From Paenibacillus soyae (lineage in GTDB: Bacteria; Bacillota; Bacilli; Paenibacillales; Paenibacillaceae): a DNA stretch of 37,962 nucleotides. Of this stretch, positions 8,520-17,297 are shown piece after piece. The notes beneath the pieces were generated by a model, which did no database searches, was not told where the DNA came from, and saw only the letters and a list, made by a program, of their open reading frames with translations. Numbering within the stretch: position 1 is the first letter of the stretch; each line of letters begins with the position of its first letter. The stretch spans positions 1-37,962 of the forward strand of contig NZ_JANIPJ010000037.1 in assembly GCF_024623455.1 (NCBI RefSeq), given 5' to 3'. Position numbers and translations under genes: made by a program.

Positions 8520-10232
8520 TTGAGACTGCTCAAAAACTTAACGATCGCGAAGAAGCTCATGATCATGATTGTCGTGAGCGCGGTTGCGCTTGGTTCCGTC
8601 GGATTGCTGGGACTGAATTATATACGGGGCATTGCCCAGAATGGTGAAACGATGTACCACGATCACATGCTTCCGCTTGGCACAATTATGCAAATCCGGA
8701 TCAACGCAAGGGCAAGCGACGCTTATACCCTCGAGCTGTTGGCCACCAAAAATCCGAATCGTACAAAAGAGCTGCACGACGAGATCGAATCGGCCTGGCA
8801 GGAAATCGACGAGATGATCGAAGAGCTTGGGACTCATCTTCATGAGGAAGAGGAACTGGCGCTCATGCAGCAATACGCTCAGCACGCCGCGGCTCTGGAG
8901 GACAGTCGAAATAAAGTGCTGGACTTGATCGCAAGAGGAGAGAGCGAGGAAGCGTACGCACAGTACGTAGAGATCGTCGAGGCGAACCGAAAGCTGGTAA
9001 ACGATACGCTCAAGGGCTTGCAGCATCACAATCTGGAAAGTGCGGAAATCATAGACGTCCAAAATCAAAAAACGTTGAACTCCGTCACGGTTATCGTGCT
9101 CGCGGTTATTGCCGCGGCCCTGCTTGTACTGATTCTGCTCGGGATTATCATCTCCCGGATGATCGTGGGACCGGTCAAAGAAGTGAAGCGGTTGCTGACG
9201 GAAGCCGAAAAAGGCGATTTCACCGTAAAAGGCTCTTATCAATCCAAGGACGAAATCGGCGAGCTGGCGGCTTCGTTCAACAATATGTCGGCTACGCTGC
9301 AGACTGTGTTCGGCACCGTGCAGGAATCCTCTCATCTCGTGGCCTCGGCTTCGGAAGAGCTGAGCGCAAGCGCGCTTCAAAGCACCAAAGCGAGCGAGCA
9401 CGTAACGTTGACGGTGGACGAGCTGGCTTCCGGCTCGGATCAACAGGTCGCGAAGATCGAGGGCAGCTCCCGCGCCATTGCGGACATCTCGCTGTATACG
9501 CAGACGATCGCGGATAACACGGAGCAAATGAAGCACGACGCCATCCACGCCTCCCGAGTGTCTGCGGAAGGCAATCAGGCGATCGGCGAGGTCAATCAGC
9601 AGATGCAATCGATCTACGCGAATGTAAGCAGCTTGTTCGAATCCGTCAAAGGTCTGGGCGAGCGTTCGAGCGAAATCGGCCAAATTACGAATGCCATCTC
9701 CGGCATATCCGCTCAGACCAACTTGCTTGCATTGAACGCGGCAATCGAAGCGGCTAGAGCCGGCGAATCGGGCAGAGGCTTCGCCGTCGTCGCGGGCGAA
9801 GTGAGGAAGCTGGCGGAGGAGTCGGGCAAATCGACGGAGCAGATCAACGAGCTGATTCGAATGATCCAGCTCGATACGGAGAATACGCTCCGCACGATGG
9901 AGAAAGCCGCCGAAGAGGTGCACGCCGGACTAACCGTCGTTCATCAAGCCGGAGATTCGTTCCATAAGATCGAGACGGCCGTCAGAAAAGTCGTCACGCA
10001 AATCGAAGATATCGCCGCGGCGCTTAACAAATTGTCCCACGGGACAAGCGAGGTCAACGCTTCGATCCTGGATGTAAGCGAGGTCGCGAAGGATTCCGCC
10101 GCGCAAACACAGCAAATATCGGCCGCAACCGAGCAGCAGCTGGCATCGATGGAAGAAATCACAACCTCCTCGGCATCTCTCGCGAGCTTGGCGGACGAGC
10201 TTCAAAAAATCGTCAGCCGTTTTAAAATCTAA
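8520..10232 (+). CDS. methyl-accepting chemotaxis protein (4HB sensor, HAMP, MCP signal domain)
   Basis: A 570-residue classical chemoreceptor. TM1 spans about residues 12-32. An extracellular helical region follows (about 33-185, Glu/Ala-rich, four-helix-bundle type), then TM2 (about 188-210), a HAMP domain starting at SRMIVGPVKEVK, and a cytoplasmic signalling domain with its tip at ISAQTNLLALNAAIEAARAG. An upstream GTG at 8511 is in frame, but the GAAGGGG ribosome site directly abuts it. The TTG at 8520 has normal spacing and gives MRLLKNLTIAKKL, the usual N-terminus of such proteins. Divergent from gntP across about 170 nt; a functional link with gluconate is possible but unsupported. Confidence 0.92.
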   Translation: MRLLKNLTIAKKLMIMIVVSAVALGSVGLLGLNYIRGIAQNGETMYHDHMLPLGTIMQIRINARASDAYTLELLATKNPNRTKELHDEIESAWQEIDEMIEELGTHLHEEEELALMQQYAQHAAALEDSRNKVLDLIARGESEEAYAQYVEIVEANRKLVNDTLKGLQHHNLESAEIIDVQNQKTLNSVTVIVLAVIAAALLVLILLGIIISRMIVGPVKEVKRLLTEAEKGDFTVKGSYQSKDEIGELAASFNNMSATLQTVFGTVQESSHLVASASEELSASALQSTKASEHVTLTVDELASGSDQQVAKIEGSSRAIADISLYTQTIADNTEQMKHDAIHASRVSAEGNQAIGEVNQQMQSIYANVSSLFESVKGLGERSSEIGQITNAISGISAQTNLLALNAAIEAARAGESGRGFAVVAGEVRKLAEESGKSTEQINELIRMIQLDTENTLRTMEKAAEEVHAGLTVVHQAGDSFHKIETAVRKVVTQIEDIAAALNKLSHGTSEVNASILDVSEVAKDSAAQTQQISAATEQQLASMEEITTSSASLASLADELQKIVSRFKI

Positions 10233-10235
10233 AGA

Positions 10236-10274
10236 AAATGGCGGTGCAGATCACCTCTGCACCGCCATTTTTTT
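10236..10274. terminator. bidirectional terminator between convergent genes
   Basis: A perfect 15-bp inverted repeat (AAATGGCGGTGCAGA and TCTGCACCGCCATTT) with loop TCACC is followed by seven T on the plus strand. An A-rich left flank gives a weaker U-tract on the minus strand. It serves the chemoreceptor (+) and the unknown membrane gene (-). Confidence 0.92.
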
Positions 10275-10281
10275 CATTTGG

Positions 10282-11070
10282 TCATGCAATATTCGCCGTT
10301 ACGCCGCCATTGGCTTGCAAGTAATGCATTAGGAAATGAACGATCAGCACGACGACCAGCGCCGTTAGCTGCATGGCAAAAAAACTAGAAACCACGATAA
10401 TCAGCAAAGTGATCGCGTGAAAGCTCACCTTAACGATTGTCCCTCGTCTTGTTCGCTCCTCTGCAGAAGAGCTTTTCCGACGTTTTTTGAAATAGTAAAT
10501 GCCGGTTAACAGCATATAGATCAGGAGCTTGATGAAGAAGGAGACTGGCGAGAACATGTGCTTCACCACGTGCCCTTCCGAATCGGATACCTTCACGACG
10601 TATTTGGAATGCTTGAGCACGTGAAACGTTACCGGCTCTTCGTAGCTGACATGATCGAAATCCAAGCTCTCGAACTTATATCGTTCTCCGTCGAGCTCCA
10701 CATAGCTGTATCCCCACGATTTGGCCGATCCGGTCTCCCACTCGTGTTCGACGTCCGTGATCAGCCCTTCCTTTTTTTCGTACTGCTGAACGATCGCGGA
10801 CGGCATGTCCAACCATTGCGGCAAGGCCCAGGTCCAGGTTAGGTAAGCCAAGCCCATTATCGCGCAGAGAATCATACCGCCGAAGGTGTAGGCGCCGATT
10901 AATGAAGCCAAGCTTTCTTTTTCCCTCTGCTTTTTCTTTCTGACCGGCTTCTTACGGCTGCCATGACGTCTTTTATGGAGAATCGGCTTGACGACTAACG
11001 CATAGATCATCACGTAAGGCACGAACATGCCGAGCATGATATTCAATCCGAGAATTGCCATAAAGGTCAT
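10282..11070 (-). CDS. unknown membrane protein, four predicted TM segments
   Basis: A 262-residue protein that I do not recognise. It has a hydrophobic N-terminus (about residues 5-28), then a very basic stretch (KRRHGSRKKPVRKKKQRE) and a second TM (about 58-80). A hydrophilic, mildly acidic domain follows (about 85-175, with ELDGERYKFESLDFDH and HVLKHSKYVV) that reads like a small beta domain outside the membrane. There are two C-terminal TMs (about 180-196 and 222-250) separated by another basic patch. AAGGGGAG precedes the ATG. It is transcribed alone from a promoter at 11095-11123 and ends at the shared terminator. No function is proposed. Confidence 0.72.
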   Translation of the reverse strand: MTFMAILGLNIMLGMFVPYVMIYALVVKPILHKRRHGSRKKPVRKKKQREKESLASLIGAYTFGGMILCAIMGLAYLTWTWALPQWLDMPSAIVQQYEKKEGLITDVEHEWETGSAKSWGYSYVELDGERYKFESLDFDHVSYEEPVTFHVLKHSKYVVKVSDSEGHVVKHMFSPVSFFIKLLIYMLLTGIYYFKKRRKSSSAEERTRRGTIVKVSFHAITLLIIVVSSFFAMQLTALVVVLIVHFLMHYLQANGGVTANIA

Positions 11071-11094
11071 CGGAGTCTCCCCTTTCGGCTTTTC

Positions 11095-11123
11095 ATGGTA
11101 GTTGATAGGGTAGAGTCTGTCAA
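11095..11123 (-). promoter_or_regulatory. putative promoter of the unknown membrane gene
   Basis: On the minus strand a perfect TTGACA (11118-11123) and TACCAT (11095-11100) are separated by exactly 17 nt. The ATG of the membrane gene lies about 25 nt downstream of the -10 box. Confidence 0.5.
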
Positions 11124-11203
11124 TGACAAAATGGATTCGAGCTTGTCCTCCGGTGTATAGTTATCTTAGCAACGGCAATAGGCCGCAATAACGGAGGATG
11201 ACT

Positions 11204-12379
11204 ATGAAAGCGATTGTCATTGGAGGCGGAATAGGCGGACTGAGCTGTGCCATCGCGCTTCGACAGGCAGGTTGGGAGGTCACGGTATGCGAACAACACG
11301 AAGAGCTGGAGGAGCGCGGAGCAGGGATCGTGCTTGCCGCGAATGCCATGAAGGCGCTTCAGAATCTAGGCGCGGCTGGACGAGTCCGTGAAGAAGGAGC
11401 ATCGGTTGGGACGGCGGAAATACGGACATGGAATGGCAATCTCCTGGCACGTCTGCCGGTGGAGAAGCAAGCTATGCGTTACGGGACGCCGAGCTACCTC
11501 ATTCACCGGTCCACCCTGCAGTCCATCCTCTATTTGCGCGCCCTCGAGCTTGGCGTAACTGTGCGGCTAGGTATAAAATTCAGCGATTGGCTGGAGAGAA
11601 ACGAAGACGTCGAGGCGCGTTTCACGGACGGAACGACGTTGAACGGCGATCTCCTCGTGGCAGCCGATGGCTATCGCTCTAAGGTCCGTGACCGGCTGTT
11701 CGGCCCGTTCCCGCTGCGATATTCGGGCTATCAAGCGATCCGCGGCATCGGGCGCTTCGAGGACCCGCGCTATCCGCTGGCGGATGGAGGAGGCTTCGAG
11801 GCGCTTGGCCCTGGCACCCGGTTCGGATTCTCCCATCTTGGCGGAGGCCGGATCTTCTGGTTTGCCGCTGTCAACGAGCCGGATGGTCAAAGCGATTCCC
11901 TTACGCCCGAGGAACGGAAGAAGCTCGCCCTGGTGAAGTTCCGAGACTGGTATTCGCCGGTTCCTGCCGTCATTGAAGCTACGCCGCCTTCGGCCATTCT
12001 ATCCCACCCCATCTACGACCTGGCGCCGCTGAAGCAGTGGAGCAAGGGGCGCGTCACGTTACTAGGAGACGCGGCGCACCCCATGCTTCCAAACCTGGGA
12101 CAAGGCGGGGCTCAAGCGATGGAAGACGCGGTCGTACTTGCCGGCCATCTTCGTCATCAACCGTCGGGAACCGCTTTAATTGAAGCTTTAAGGGGATTCG
12201 AAAATACGCGCATTCGTCGTGTCCGCCAGATCGTCCGCCAATCGCGCCTCATGGGACGTCTTATGCAGTTGGAGTCGCCGCTGGCGCTGGCCTTCAGGAA
12301 TACGGCGTTTCGAGTCGCCGCCGAAAAGCTGTTTCTCGCTCGGCTGCATCCGGTGATCGGATACGAGCCGCCGATGTAA
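11204..12379 (+). CDS. FAD-dependent monooxygenase (UbiH / salicylate-hydroxylase-like)
   Basis: A 391-residue class A flavoprotein monooxygenase. The N-terminal FAD loop GGGIGG (residues 7-12) is followed by the glutamate-containing VCEQHEELEERGAGI. The DG motif is at VAADGYRSKVRD (about 151) and the GD motif at LLGDAAHPMLPNLGQGG (about 287). These enzymes hydroxylate aromatic or polycyclic substrates with NAD(P)H and O2; the substrate here cannot be told. An ATG at 11198 directly abuts GGAGG, so the ATG at 11204 (6-nt spacing) was chosen. TetR genes often neighbour such enzymes, and a TetR remnant is found about 500 nt downstream on the same strand. Confidence 0.88.
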   Translation: MKAIVIGGGIGGLSCAIALRQAGWEVTVCEQHEELEERGAGIVLAANAMKALQNLGAAGRVREEGASVGTAEIRTWNGNLLARLPVEKQAMRYGTPSYLIHRSTLQSILYLRALELGVTVRLGIKFSDWLERNEDVEARFTDGTTLNGDLLVAADGYRSKVRDRLFGPFPLRYSGYQAIRGIGRFEDPRYPLADGGGFEALGPGTRFGFSHLGGGRIFWFAAVNEPDGQSDSLTPEERKKLALVKFRDWYSPVPAVIEATPPSAILSHPIYDLAPLKQWSKGRVTLLGDAAHPMLPNLGQGGAQAMEDAVVLAGHLRHQPSGTALIEALRGFENTRIRRVRQIVRQSRLMGRLMQLESPLALAFRNTAFRVAAEKLFLARLHPVIGYEPPM

Positions 12380-12382
12380 GGC

Positions 12383-13036
12383 TCAATACTTGCGGTAGTG
12401 GTCCACGCCGAAGCTGAATACGACCTTCAGCATGAACAGCAGGCTGACAGTCAGCAGAAACGGGTGGCCAGCGATCCAGACGGGCATCCATGCCACCCCC
12501 GCGGCGAGCAATACGCCTGCCAGAAAGAGCTGCCTTCTTCCCCTATTCGCGTTAACCCCGGACGCGCAAGCGATGGTATACAGCCATACCGCAAGGGCCG
12601 GACCGAGCGGCAGTTCAAGCATAACCGCAATCAGCAAGATATGGACGTGCACGCAGATGAAGACGATCCGTTTGCGCGGATTAGCGGCATAATAATTGCT
12701 CGTCGACTCCGTGAAGTTCGCCGCGCAGCCGCATAGGATGTCGAAGACGAGCATAAACGCGGCTATGCTTCGCCATAACGGAAGGTCTTCGTAGACGGCG
12801 GGATAGCTCGCGAACAGAACAATGGCGCCAATCGCTCCGAACGCAAAAATCGTGACTAATGCTCCCGGATGCTGCTCTTTGCCGAACGCTTCTTGAAGGA
12901 ATGATGGAATCCGAACGGCAGCTTGTCCGATGAGGCGCTGCTCCGTTATTTTCGCATGTACATGGAGGAGTTGAATCGGTCCTCGGCCACCGTCAATACG
13001 TTCCGGCAGGAGGAAGAAATCGAACAGCTTCTGCAT
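12383..13036 (-). CDS. small polytopic membrane protein, native start apparently lost
   Basis: The frame encodes 217 residues. Residues from about 46 (FLQEAFGKEQHPG) onward form a coherent protein with five or six TM segments (about 58-80, 88-105, 122-160, 168-188 and 190-210). The first 45 residues are hydrophilic, have no ribosome site before their ATG, and lie exactly antisense to a TetR-like fragment. No ATG, GTG or TTG with a ribosome site is seen near residue 46. I infer that a rearrangement near 12900 removed the original start and joined the gene to foreign sequence. It ends 4 nt from the convergent monooxygenase stop. Function unknown; possibly not translated. Confidence 0.5.
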   Translation of the reverse strand: MQKLFDFFLLPERIDGGRGPIQLLHVHAKITEQRLIGQAAVRIPSFLQEAFGKEQHPGALVTIFAFGAIGAIVLFASYPAVYEDLPLWRSIAAFMLVFDILCGCAANFTESTSNYYAANPRKRIVFICVHVHILLIAVMLELPLGPALAVWLYTIACASGVNANRGRRQLFLAGVLLAAGVAWMPVWIAGHPFLLTVSLLFMLKVVFSFGVDHYRKY

Positions 13037-13087
13037 TTGTTTTTTTACGGCTTGCTGGACAGACCAGCCGAAGATACCTCACGTTGA
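12905..13087 (+). pseudogene. C-terminal remnant of a TetR-family regulator
   Basis: Plus-strand codons ending at the TGA at 13085 translate to about 60 residues reading WNPNGSLSDEALLRYFRMY, then MEELNRSSATV, FRQEEEIEQLLHLFFYGLL and DRPAEDTSR. This resembles the last two helices of TetR-type effector domains. An in-frame stop at 12902 lies immediately upstream, and no helix-turn-helix region precedes it; that space is occupied by the membrane gene on the other strand. It ends just before the ribosome site of the acetyltransferase gene. The TetR assignment rests on pattern memory and is moderate. Confidence 0.5.
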
Positions 13088-13104
13088 TGAAAGGAGCTTG
13101 CATG

Positions 13105-13671
13105 ATGGAAGATTCTATTCTGAAAATAGACGGCAAGGACATTATTGTTCGAGAATTTATCGAATCCGACCTGGAGGCGTTCCACTCGCTGACCTGGCAG
13201 CCCGAGATCCACGATTATTTGCCGGGCTGGAACGTATCCAAGGAACAGCGGAGGGATTGGTTTCTCAACTACGAATTACCGGATAACCAGCAGTTTCGAA
13301 ATGCTGTCATGCGTGGCGGAGAAATTGGCGATCTTAGGCTTCGAATGGCGATTGTCTCGAAGCAAACCGGCGAGCTGATCGGCTGGTGCTGCACGGGAAT
13401 CAAAGACGAGCTTCCCCCTCCGAACCGCGAGATCATGTATGCCGTCTCCAGGGATCATCGCGGCAAGGGCTACGCCGCCCAAGCCGCGCATGCGTTAATC
13501 CGCTACTTGTTCGAGAATACGAACGTGGAGACTCTCGTCGCGATTGCTCTCGTACACAACGATCCATCGAATCGAGTCCTTCGAAAATGCGGATTCCGCT
13601 TCGAGAGTACGATCGAGCTGGAAGACGGCAGCTACCACTATTACCGGCTTTACAAAGACTCAGTCCATTGA
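13105..13671 (+). CDS. GNAT-family N-acetyltransferase (RimJ/RimL-like)
   Basis: A protein of about 188 residues with the GNAT fold order: N-terminal IIVREFIESDLEAFHSL, a central GELIGWCCTGIK strand, the acetyl-CoA-binding loop SRDHRGKGYAAQAAHAL, then VAIALVHNDPSNRVLRKCGF typical of the RimJ/RimL branch. It transfers acetyl from acetyl-CoA to an unknown amine or protein N-terminus. AAGGAG at 13091-13096 stands 5 or 8 nt before two adjacent ATGs (13102 and 13105); the latter was chosen. Its stop overlaps the end of the convergent ABC permease gene by 12 nt. No neighbour suggests a substrate. Confidence 0.85.
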   Translation: MEDSILKIDGKDIIVREFIESDLEAFHSLTWQPEIHDYLPGWNVSKEQRRDWFLNYELPDNQQFRNAVMRGGEIGDLRLRMAIVSKQTGELIGWCCTGIKDELPPPNREIMYAVSRDHRGKGYAAQAAHALIRYLFENTNVETLVAIALVHNDPSNRVLRKCGFRFESTIELEDGSYHYYRLYKDSVH

Positions 13672-15990
13672 TTTCAAGGCTTCAATCATATGAATGCGAG
13701 TTACCTTTCTTCGAAGCAGCAAATTGGATAGCATCGTTAGCGCGAAGGAAAGCAAAATGGCCGCCAATACGACAATCGCGCTTAGTTGATCCGGAATTTG
13801 CTGATGGGTGCTGGACAAGGCGTTTACAATCAGGTTAAACACATACCAACTGACAGGTATGGCCGCTGCGGCAGCCACTGCGGTTAGAATGAGGTTTTCC
13901 AAAAAGATAAGACCGTTTATTTTATTACTGGGATAGCCCAGCACCTTGAGCGTGGCAAGCTCTCGATTCCTCTCGTAAATATTGATGGAGGAGATCGTAT
14001 AGATGGCGCCAAAGGAGAGAATCACCGCGCAAATGATAAACAGGATAAACACAAAGCTGTTCTGATTCAGAATGTATTCGGCGGATTTTCTTAGATCCTC
14101 TCTGTCCGAGATGGCTTCCACCTGCCGGTCTTGTTCAAAGAAGCCGCGAATGCGTTCAAGCTCATCTGCGCTTTCGGCTTGGATGACAAGCGATGCCGGG
14201 CTGAAGTCGATATCGAAGCTTTCTAAATACGTCGGAGTCGTATAAAACGACGGATTCGAATATTGGGCGGAAATGTCCAATACTTTCATTCCCGCGATTT
14301 TATCGCTCATCTCTGGCGCCGCAAGCTTTATTTTGATCATATCCCCTTTGCGAATATCATAGGCGTCGGCGTAGGATTGGGGCACCAATACGCCCGTTTC
14401 CTCCAGTAGAAGCTTCTCCCCATGCTCGTCATAGAAATGGATGAGGCTGTTTTCTTTCTCCGTCACGACGAAGGTGGCCGCCTCTTCAACATCCCCTATT
14501 ATGAGCTCCGCAGGCATGGCGGATAACCAATATCCGTTTCGGATTCCGGAAGGCAAACGGACCGATTCTGCGGATACATTCGCGGCATAATCCACTTTCA
14601 AATCATAGGTAAACACATCATCCATTTGGCCGGCTACCTTCATCAAGGACGATTGGGTTCCCAATGCGGTAATTAATAGGACGGTACTTACGACAACGCC
14701 AATGGAGCTAGCTATTGCTTTCGATCGATTTAAGAGCATATTTCTCAGAATCAACTTGTGGCTATAGGAAACGGAATGCCATATACCCGGGGTTCTCTCC
14801 ATGAACAGCCCCGTCATCGTCTTAGGCGGTTTCTGGCGCATAGCCTGGGCCGCTCGTTCTTTCAATAAGCTTCTGCCGCTGAAGTAACAGGCCAGGACTC
14901 CGAAAGCGCTGGAGAATAGAATCGGAGGAATGGCGGAAAAAGCGGATAGAGAGAACGTTATGCCCGGCAGAGAGTAGGACCTTGCGCTTGATTCGGTTAC
15001 CATAGGAACAAAGACCATGCCTGCCAAGATACACCCCAAGATAGAGCCTATAACGCTTACCAGCACGGGGTAGCCCATGTAATGAAGCATGATACTCCTG
15101 TTTTTGACGCCCAATGCCTTCATGATGCCGACTTGATTTCGCTGGGAGTCCATTATTCTCGACATGGCTAGGAACAGGATGATCGCTTCAATGAGAAAGA
15201 GTACGAGCGGGATAACCCTGCTCATTAATTTGTTGTTATAGATGGTTTCGTTGATTTTCGAATAACTGAAGCTGCGCTCCTTGGTTGTTTGTCCCGCATA
15301 TTGCAGTTTGTTTTGCTTCGAATAGGCTTCAACCGATTGACTTAATCGATCGATATCGTAGCCTTCTTCCGCGTCAATCAACAGTTCATTGTAAGTGAAT
15401 TCATCAGCGATTAGAGGAATGGCGTCTTCTGCTATATATGCGAAGCCGTGGTTGATGTGGTCTTGGGTATCGTTTTTTTTCGCGTGCTCGACATTCTCGC
15501 CTAATCCGCTGACGGTAAACGTAACCAACCGATCATTGGCGCTTATCTCGATCTGATCGCCGAGCTGATACCGATGTTCTGCGGCATAATGGGAGTCTAA
15601 CAAAATTTCGTCCTTATTGGAGGGGGCTTTGCCTTCTATTAGAGTAAGCGTATTGATTTCATTATCTCTAGGAATGGAATGGATCTTGAGTGCAGCTCTG
15701 GCGTTCTCGAAAGTCTGCGCGGCATCAACGGTATAACGGCCCTCCGCTTTATGGACCCCTTCCAGCTCGCTAAAGCCCGCCGCTTCCTTCGGGGAAATCG
15801 AATTGAAAGCCACGTTGACGTCGCTAAGACGATGCTCGATGAAGTAATTCTCCGCGTATGCGCTAAGATTATCGCTGTAAGTCGTCAGACCCGCGTAGAA
15901 GAAAGCCCCTACCGCGATAACCAATACAAAAGCCGTTAATTGACCGATCGACTGTCTGATATCCCTCAATAATTTAATAAATAATATCAT
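13660..15990 (-). CDS. FtsX-like ABC transporter permease
   Basis: A protein of about 776 residues with the duplicated FtsX/MacB-type layout: an N-terminal TM (about 15-37), a large extracytoplasmic domain (about 40-255), a three-TM FtsX block (about 260-370), another TM near 425, a second extracytoplasmic domain (about 450-640) and a final three-TM block (about 645-765). Each block carries FtsX motifs (RNQVGIMKALGVKNRSI and NRELATLKVLGYPSNKI). Such proteins export or extract lipophilic molecules or peptides, or act mechanically on envelope targets. The ATG at 15990 overlaps the end of the ATPase gene, so translation is probably coupled. No BceRS-like sensor pair is adjacent, so a role in peptide antibiotic resistance is only a guess. 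Confidence 0.88.
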   Translation of the reverse strand: MILFIKLLRDIRQSIGQLTAFVLVIAVGAFFYAGLTTYSDNLSAYAENYFIEHRLSDVNVAFNSISPKEAAGFSELEGVHKAEGRYTVDAAQTFENARAALKIHSIPRDNEINTLTLIEGKAPSNKDEILLDSHYAAEHRYQLGDQIEISANDRLVTFTVSGLGENVEHAKKNDTQDHINHGFAYIAEDAIPLIADEFTYNELLIDAEEGYDIDRLSQSVEAYSKQNKLQYAGQTTKERSFSYSKINETIYNNKLMSRVIPLVLFLIEAIILFLAMSRIMDSQRNQVGIMKALGVKNRSIMLHYMGYPVLVSVIGSILGCILAGMVFVPMVTESSARSYSLPGITFSLSAFSAIPPILFSSAFGVLACYFSGRSLLKERAAQAMRQKPPKTMTGLFMERTPGIWHSVSYSHKLILRNMLLNRSKAIASSIGVVVSTVLLITALGTQSSLMKVAGQMDDVFTYDLKVDYAANVSAESVRLPSGIRNGYWLSAMPAELIIGDVEEAATFVVTEKENSLIHFYDEHGEKLLLEETGVLVPQSYADAYDIRKGDMIKIKLAAPEMSDKIAGMKVLDISAQYSNPSFYTTPTYLESFDIDFSPASLVIQAESADELERIRGFFEQDRQVEAISDREDLRKSAEYILNQNSFVFILFIICAVILSFGAIYTISSINIYERNRELATLKVLGYPSNKINGLIFLENLILTAVAAAAAIPVSWYVFNLIVNALSSTHQQIPDQLSAIVVLAAILLSFALTMLSNLLLRRKVTRIHMIEALKSMD

Positions 15991-15995
15991 GCGGA

Positions 15996-16700
15996 TTACC
16001 ACTCGATCTCTTCGACGTTTTGTTTATGATGATTTCGCGCCACGCTGTCGATCCTTCCGCTTTTTACCCTAATGACGGTGTCGGCCATCGAAGCAATAGC
16101 GGTATTATGCGTTACGACAACGACGCATTTTTTGGTTTCCCTGTTTACATCCTGCAGCAGCTTTAAGACGGACTTGCCCGTCACGTAATCCAATGCGCCC
16201 GTGGGTTCGTCGCACAGCAACAGTAAAGGATTTTTGGCGACGGCTCTGGCGATCGCGACCCTTTGCTGCTCTCCTCCCGAGAGCTGTGACGGGAAATTTT
16301 TGATTCTGTGCTGCAGTCCGACTTTTTGCAAAATCTCTTTGGCATCCAGATGGTTTTTGCATACCTCGGCGGCGAACTCCACATTCTCCAATGCGTTTAG
16401 ATTTTGGATCAAGTTATAAAATTGAAACACGAAGCCCACCTTTTGAGCCCGATACTCCGTTAGCTTTTTCTCGTTGAAGGACGTAATGTCTTGACCGCCG
16501 ACAAACACTCGGCCCGAGGTAGCCGTATCCATGCCGCCAAGTATATTCAGAATCGTACTTTTACCGGCCCCGCTTGTACCGAGTATAACAACGAACTCTC
16601 CTGACGATATGGAGAAATCCACACCGTTTAGAGCTTGAATCTGCACGTCTCCTATCCGGTACTCCTTCGTTACTCCCTTGAATTCGATTAACCTCTCCAC
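15996..16700 (-). CDS. ABC transporter ATP-binding protein (LolD/MacB type)
   Basis: A 234-residue nucleotide-binding subunit. The Walker A is GTSGAGKST, the Q-loop FQFYNL, the signature LSGGEQQRVAIARA, the Walker B LLLLCDEPTGALD and the H-loop VVVTHN. All catalytic positions are present. It pairs with the downstream FtsX-like permease. The frame opens with TTG 36 nt upstream and an ATG abuts GAGGAG. The GTG at 16700, 9 nt after GAGGAG, gives MERLIEFKGVTKEY, the usual N-terminus, and was chosen. A promoter with TATAAT precedes it. Confidence 0.92.
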   Translation of the reverse strand: MERLIEFKGVTKEYRIGDVQIQALNGVDFSISSGEFVVILGTSGAGKSTILNILGGMDTATSGRVFVGGQDITSFNEKKLTEYRAQKVGFVFQFYNLIQNLNALENVEFAAEVCKNHLDAKEILQKVGLQHRIKNFPSQLSGGEQQRVAIARAVAKNPLLLLCDEPTGALDYVTGKSVLKLLQDVNRETKKCVVVVTHNTAIASMADTVIRVKSGRIDSVARNHHKQNVEEIEW

Positions 16701-16747
16701 TGCCCACATCTCCTCTAACTGAAAATATTCCAACAAATTACAATCTG

Positions 16748-16776
16748 ATTATACGAAGCGGCTTGGAGAGGAACAA
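16748..16776 (-). promoter_or_regulatory. putative promoter of the ABC ATPase/permease operon
   Basis: On the minus strand TTGTTC (16771-16776) and a perfect TATAAT (16748-16753) are separated by 17 nt. The start would lie about 40 nt before the ATPase start codon. Confidence 0.58.
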
Positions 16777-16835
16777 CCAACCTCCGTTCCTCCTTTCGCT
16801 GGACCAAAGTACGGTCTGATATCGGGCTGAAGACC

Positions 16836-16879
16836 GAAAAAAGCGGCGGACCATGATCAAGGTGATCATGGTCCGCCGC
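16836..16879 (-). terminator. rho-independent terminator of the DUF4180-like gene
   Basis: A perfect 17-bp inverted repeat (GCGGCGGACCATGATCA and its complement) with a 3-nt loop is followed on the minus strand by TTTTTT. It lies about 16 nt after the stop at 16896. Confidence 0.9.
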
Positions 16880-16895
16880 AAAATATAAACGATCG

Positions 16896-17270
16896 CTACT
16901 TGAGCGATTGAAGCTTCTCGACCGCTTGCTCCTCGCTCGCAAGAAAGAAGAAATGGCTCCCCTTGTTGCACTCATAGACGAAGTCTTGGAAGCTCTTGCT
17001 CGTATAAGACGAGAAATCCCCTACGATCGCCAGCTTCACGCCGTAATTGATAAACTTCTGAAGAATGTCACCCGCCACGCGCGTCTTGAGGTCAAAGAAG
17101 CTTTCGTCGATCATCGATTTGTTCAATACCAGCCTATAGCTATCCGTCTCGTATCGGACGGTTGCCATCAAATCCAGCGCCGATTGCACATCGGAGATGA
17201 CGATGCCGTCGCCGCTTATAACGGCGATTGGCTCTCCGGCAGGGCCGGGATCCATTTTTTTGATATTCAT
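16896..17270 (-). CDS. DUF4180-like protein
   Basis: A 124-residue soluble protein whose order of motifs (IAVISGDGIVISDVQSALDL, then TVRYETDSYRLVLNKSMI, FFDLKTRVAGDILQKFINY, LAIVGDFSSYTSKSFQDFVY) matches what I recall of the DUF4180 family. No catalytic residues are known to me. An ATG at 17279 is only 3 nt from AAGGAG; the ATG at 17270 has 8-nt spacing and was chosen. The gene lies between two strong terminators, with TATAAT at 17298-17303 overlapping the U-tract of the upstream terminator. It is probably transcribed alone from that short gap. Function unknown. Confidence 0.75.
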   Translation of the reverse strand: MNIKKMDPGPAGEPIAVISGDGIVISDVQSALDLMATVRYETDSYRLVLNKSMIDESFFDLKTRVAGDILQKFINYGVKLAIVGDFSSYTSKSFQDFVYECNKGSHFFFLASEEQAVEKLQSLK

Positions 17271-17297
17271 CACATTCACTCCTTATCGCTTTCCCTT

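Noticed and set aside
8538..9923. A minus-strand open frame of about 461 codons antisense to the HAMP chemoreceptor
   Set aside because: Low-complexity Arg/His/Phe-rich translation; the chemoreceptor on the plus strand explains the sequence fully.
11204..11218. A cre-like match (ATGAAAGCGATTGTC) at the monooxygenase start codon
   Set aside because: It fails at a conserved C and consists of start-codon and FAD-loop coding sequence, so chance is the simpler reading.
13660..16700. Bce-type peptide-antibiotic resistance module
   Set aside because: The permease has the duplicated FtsX/MacB layout with two large outer domains and there is no adjacent BceRS-type two-component pair.
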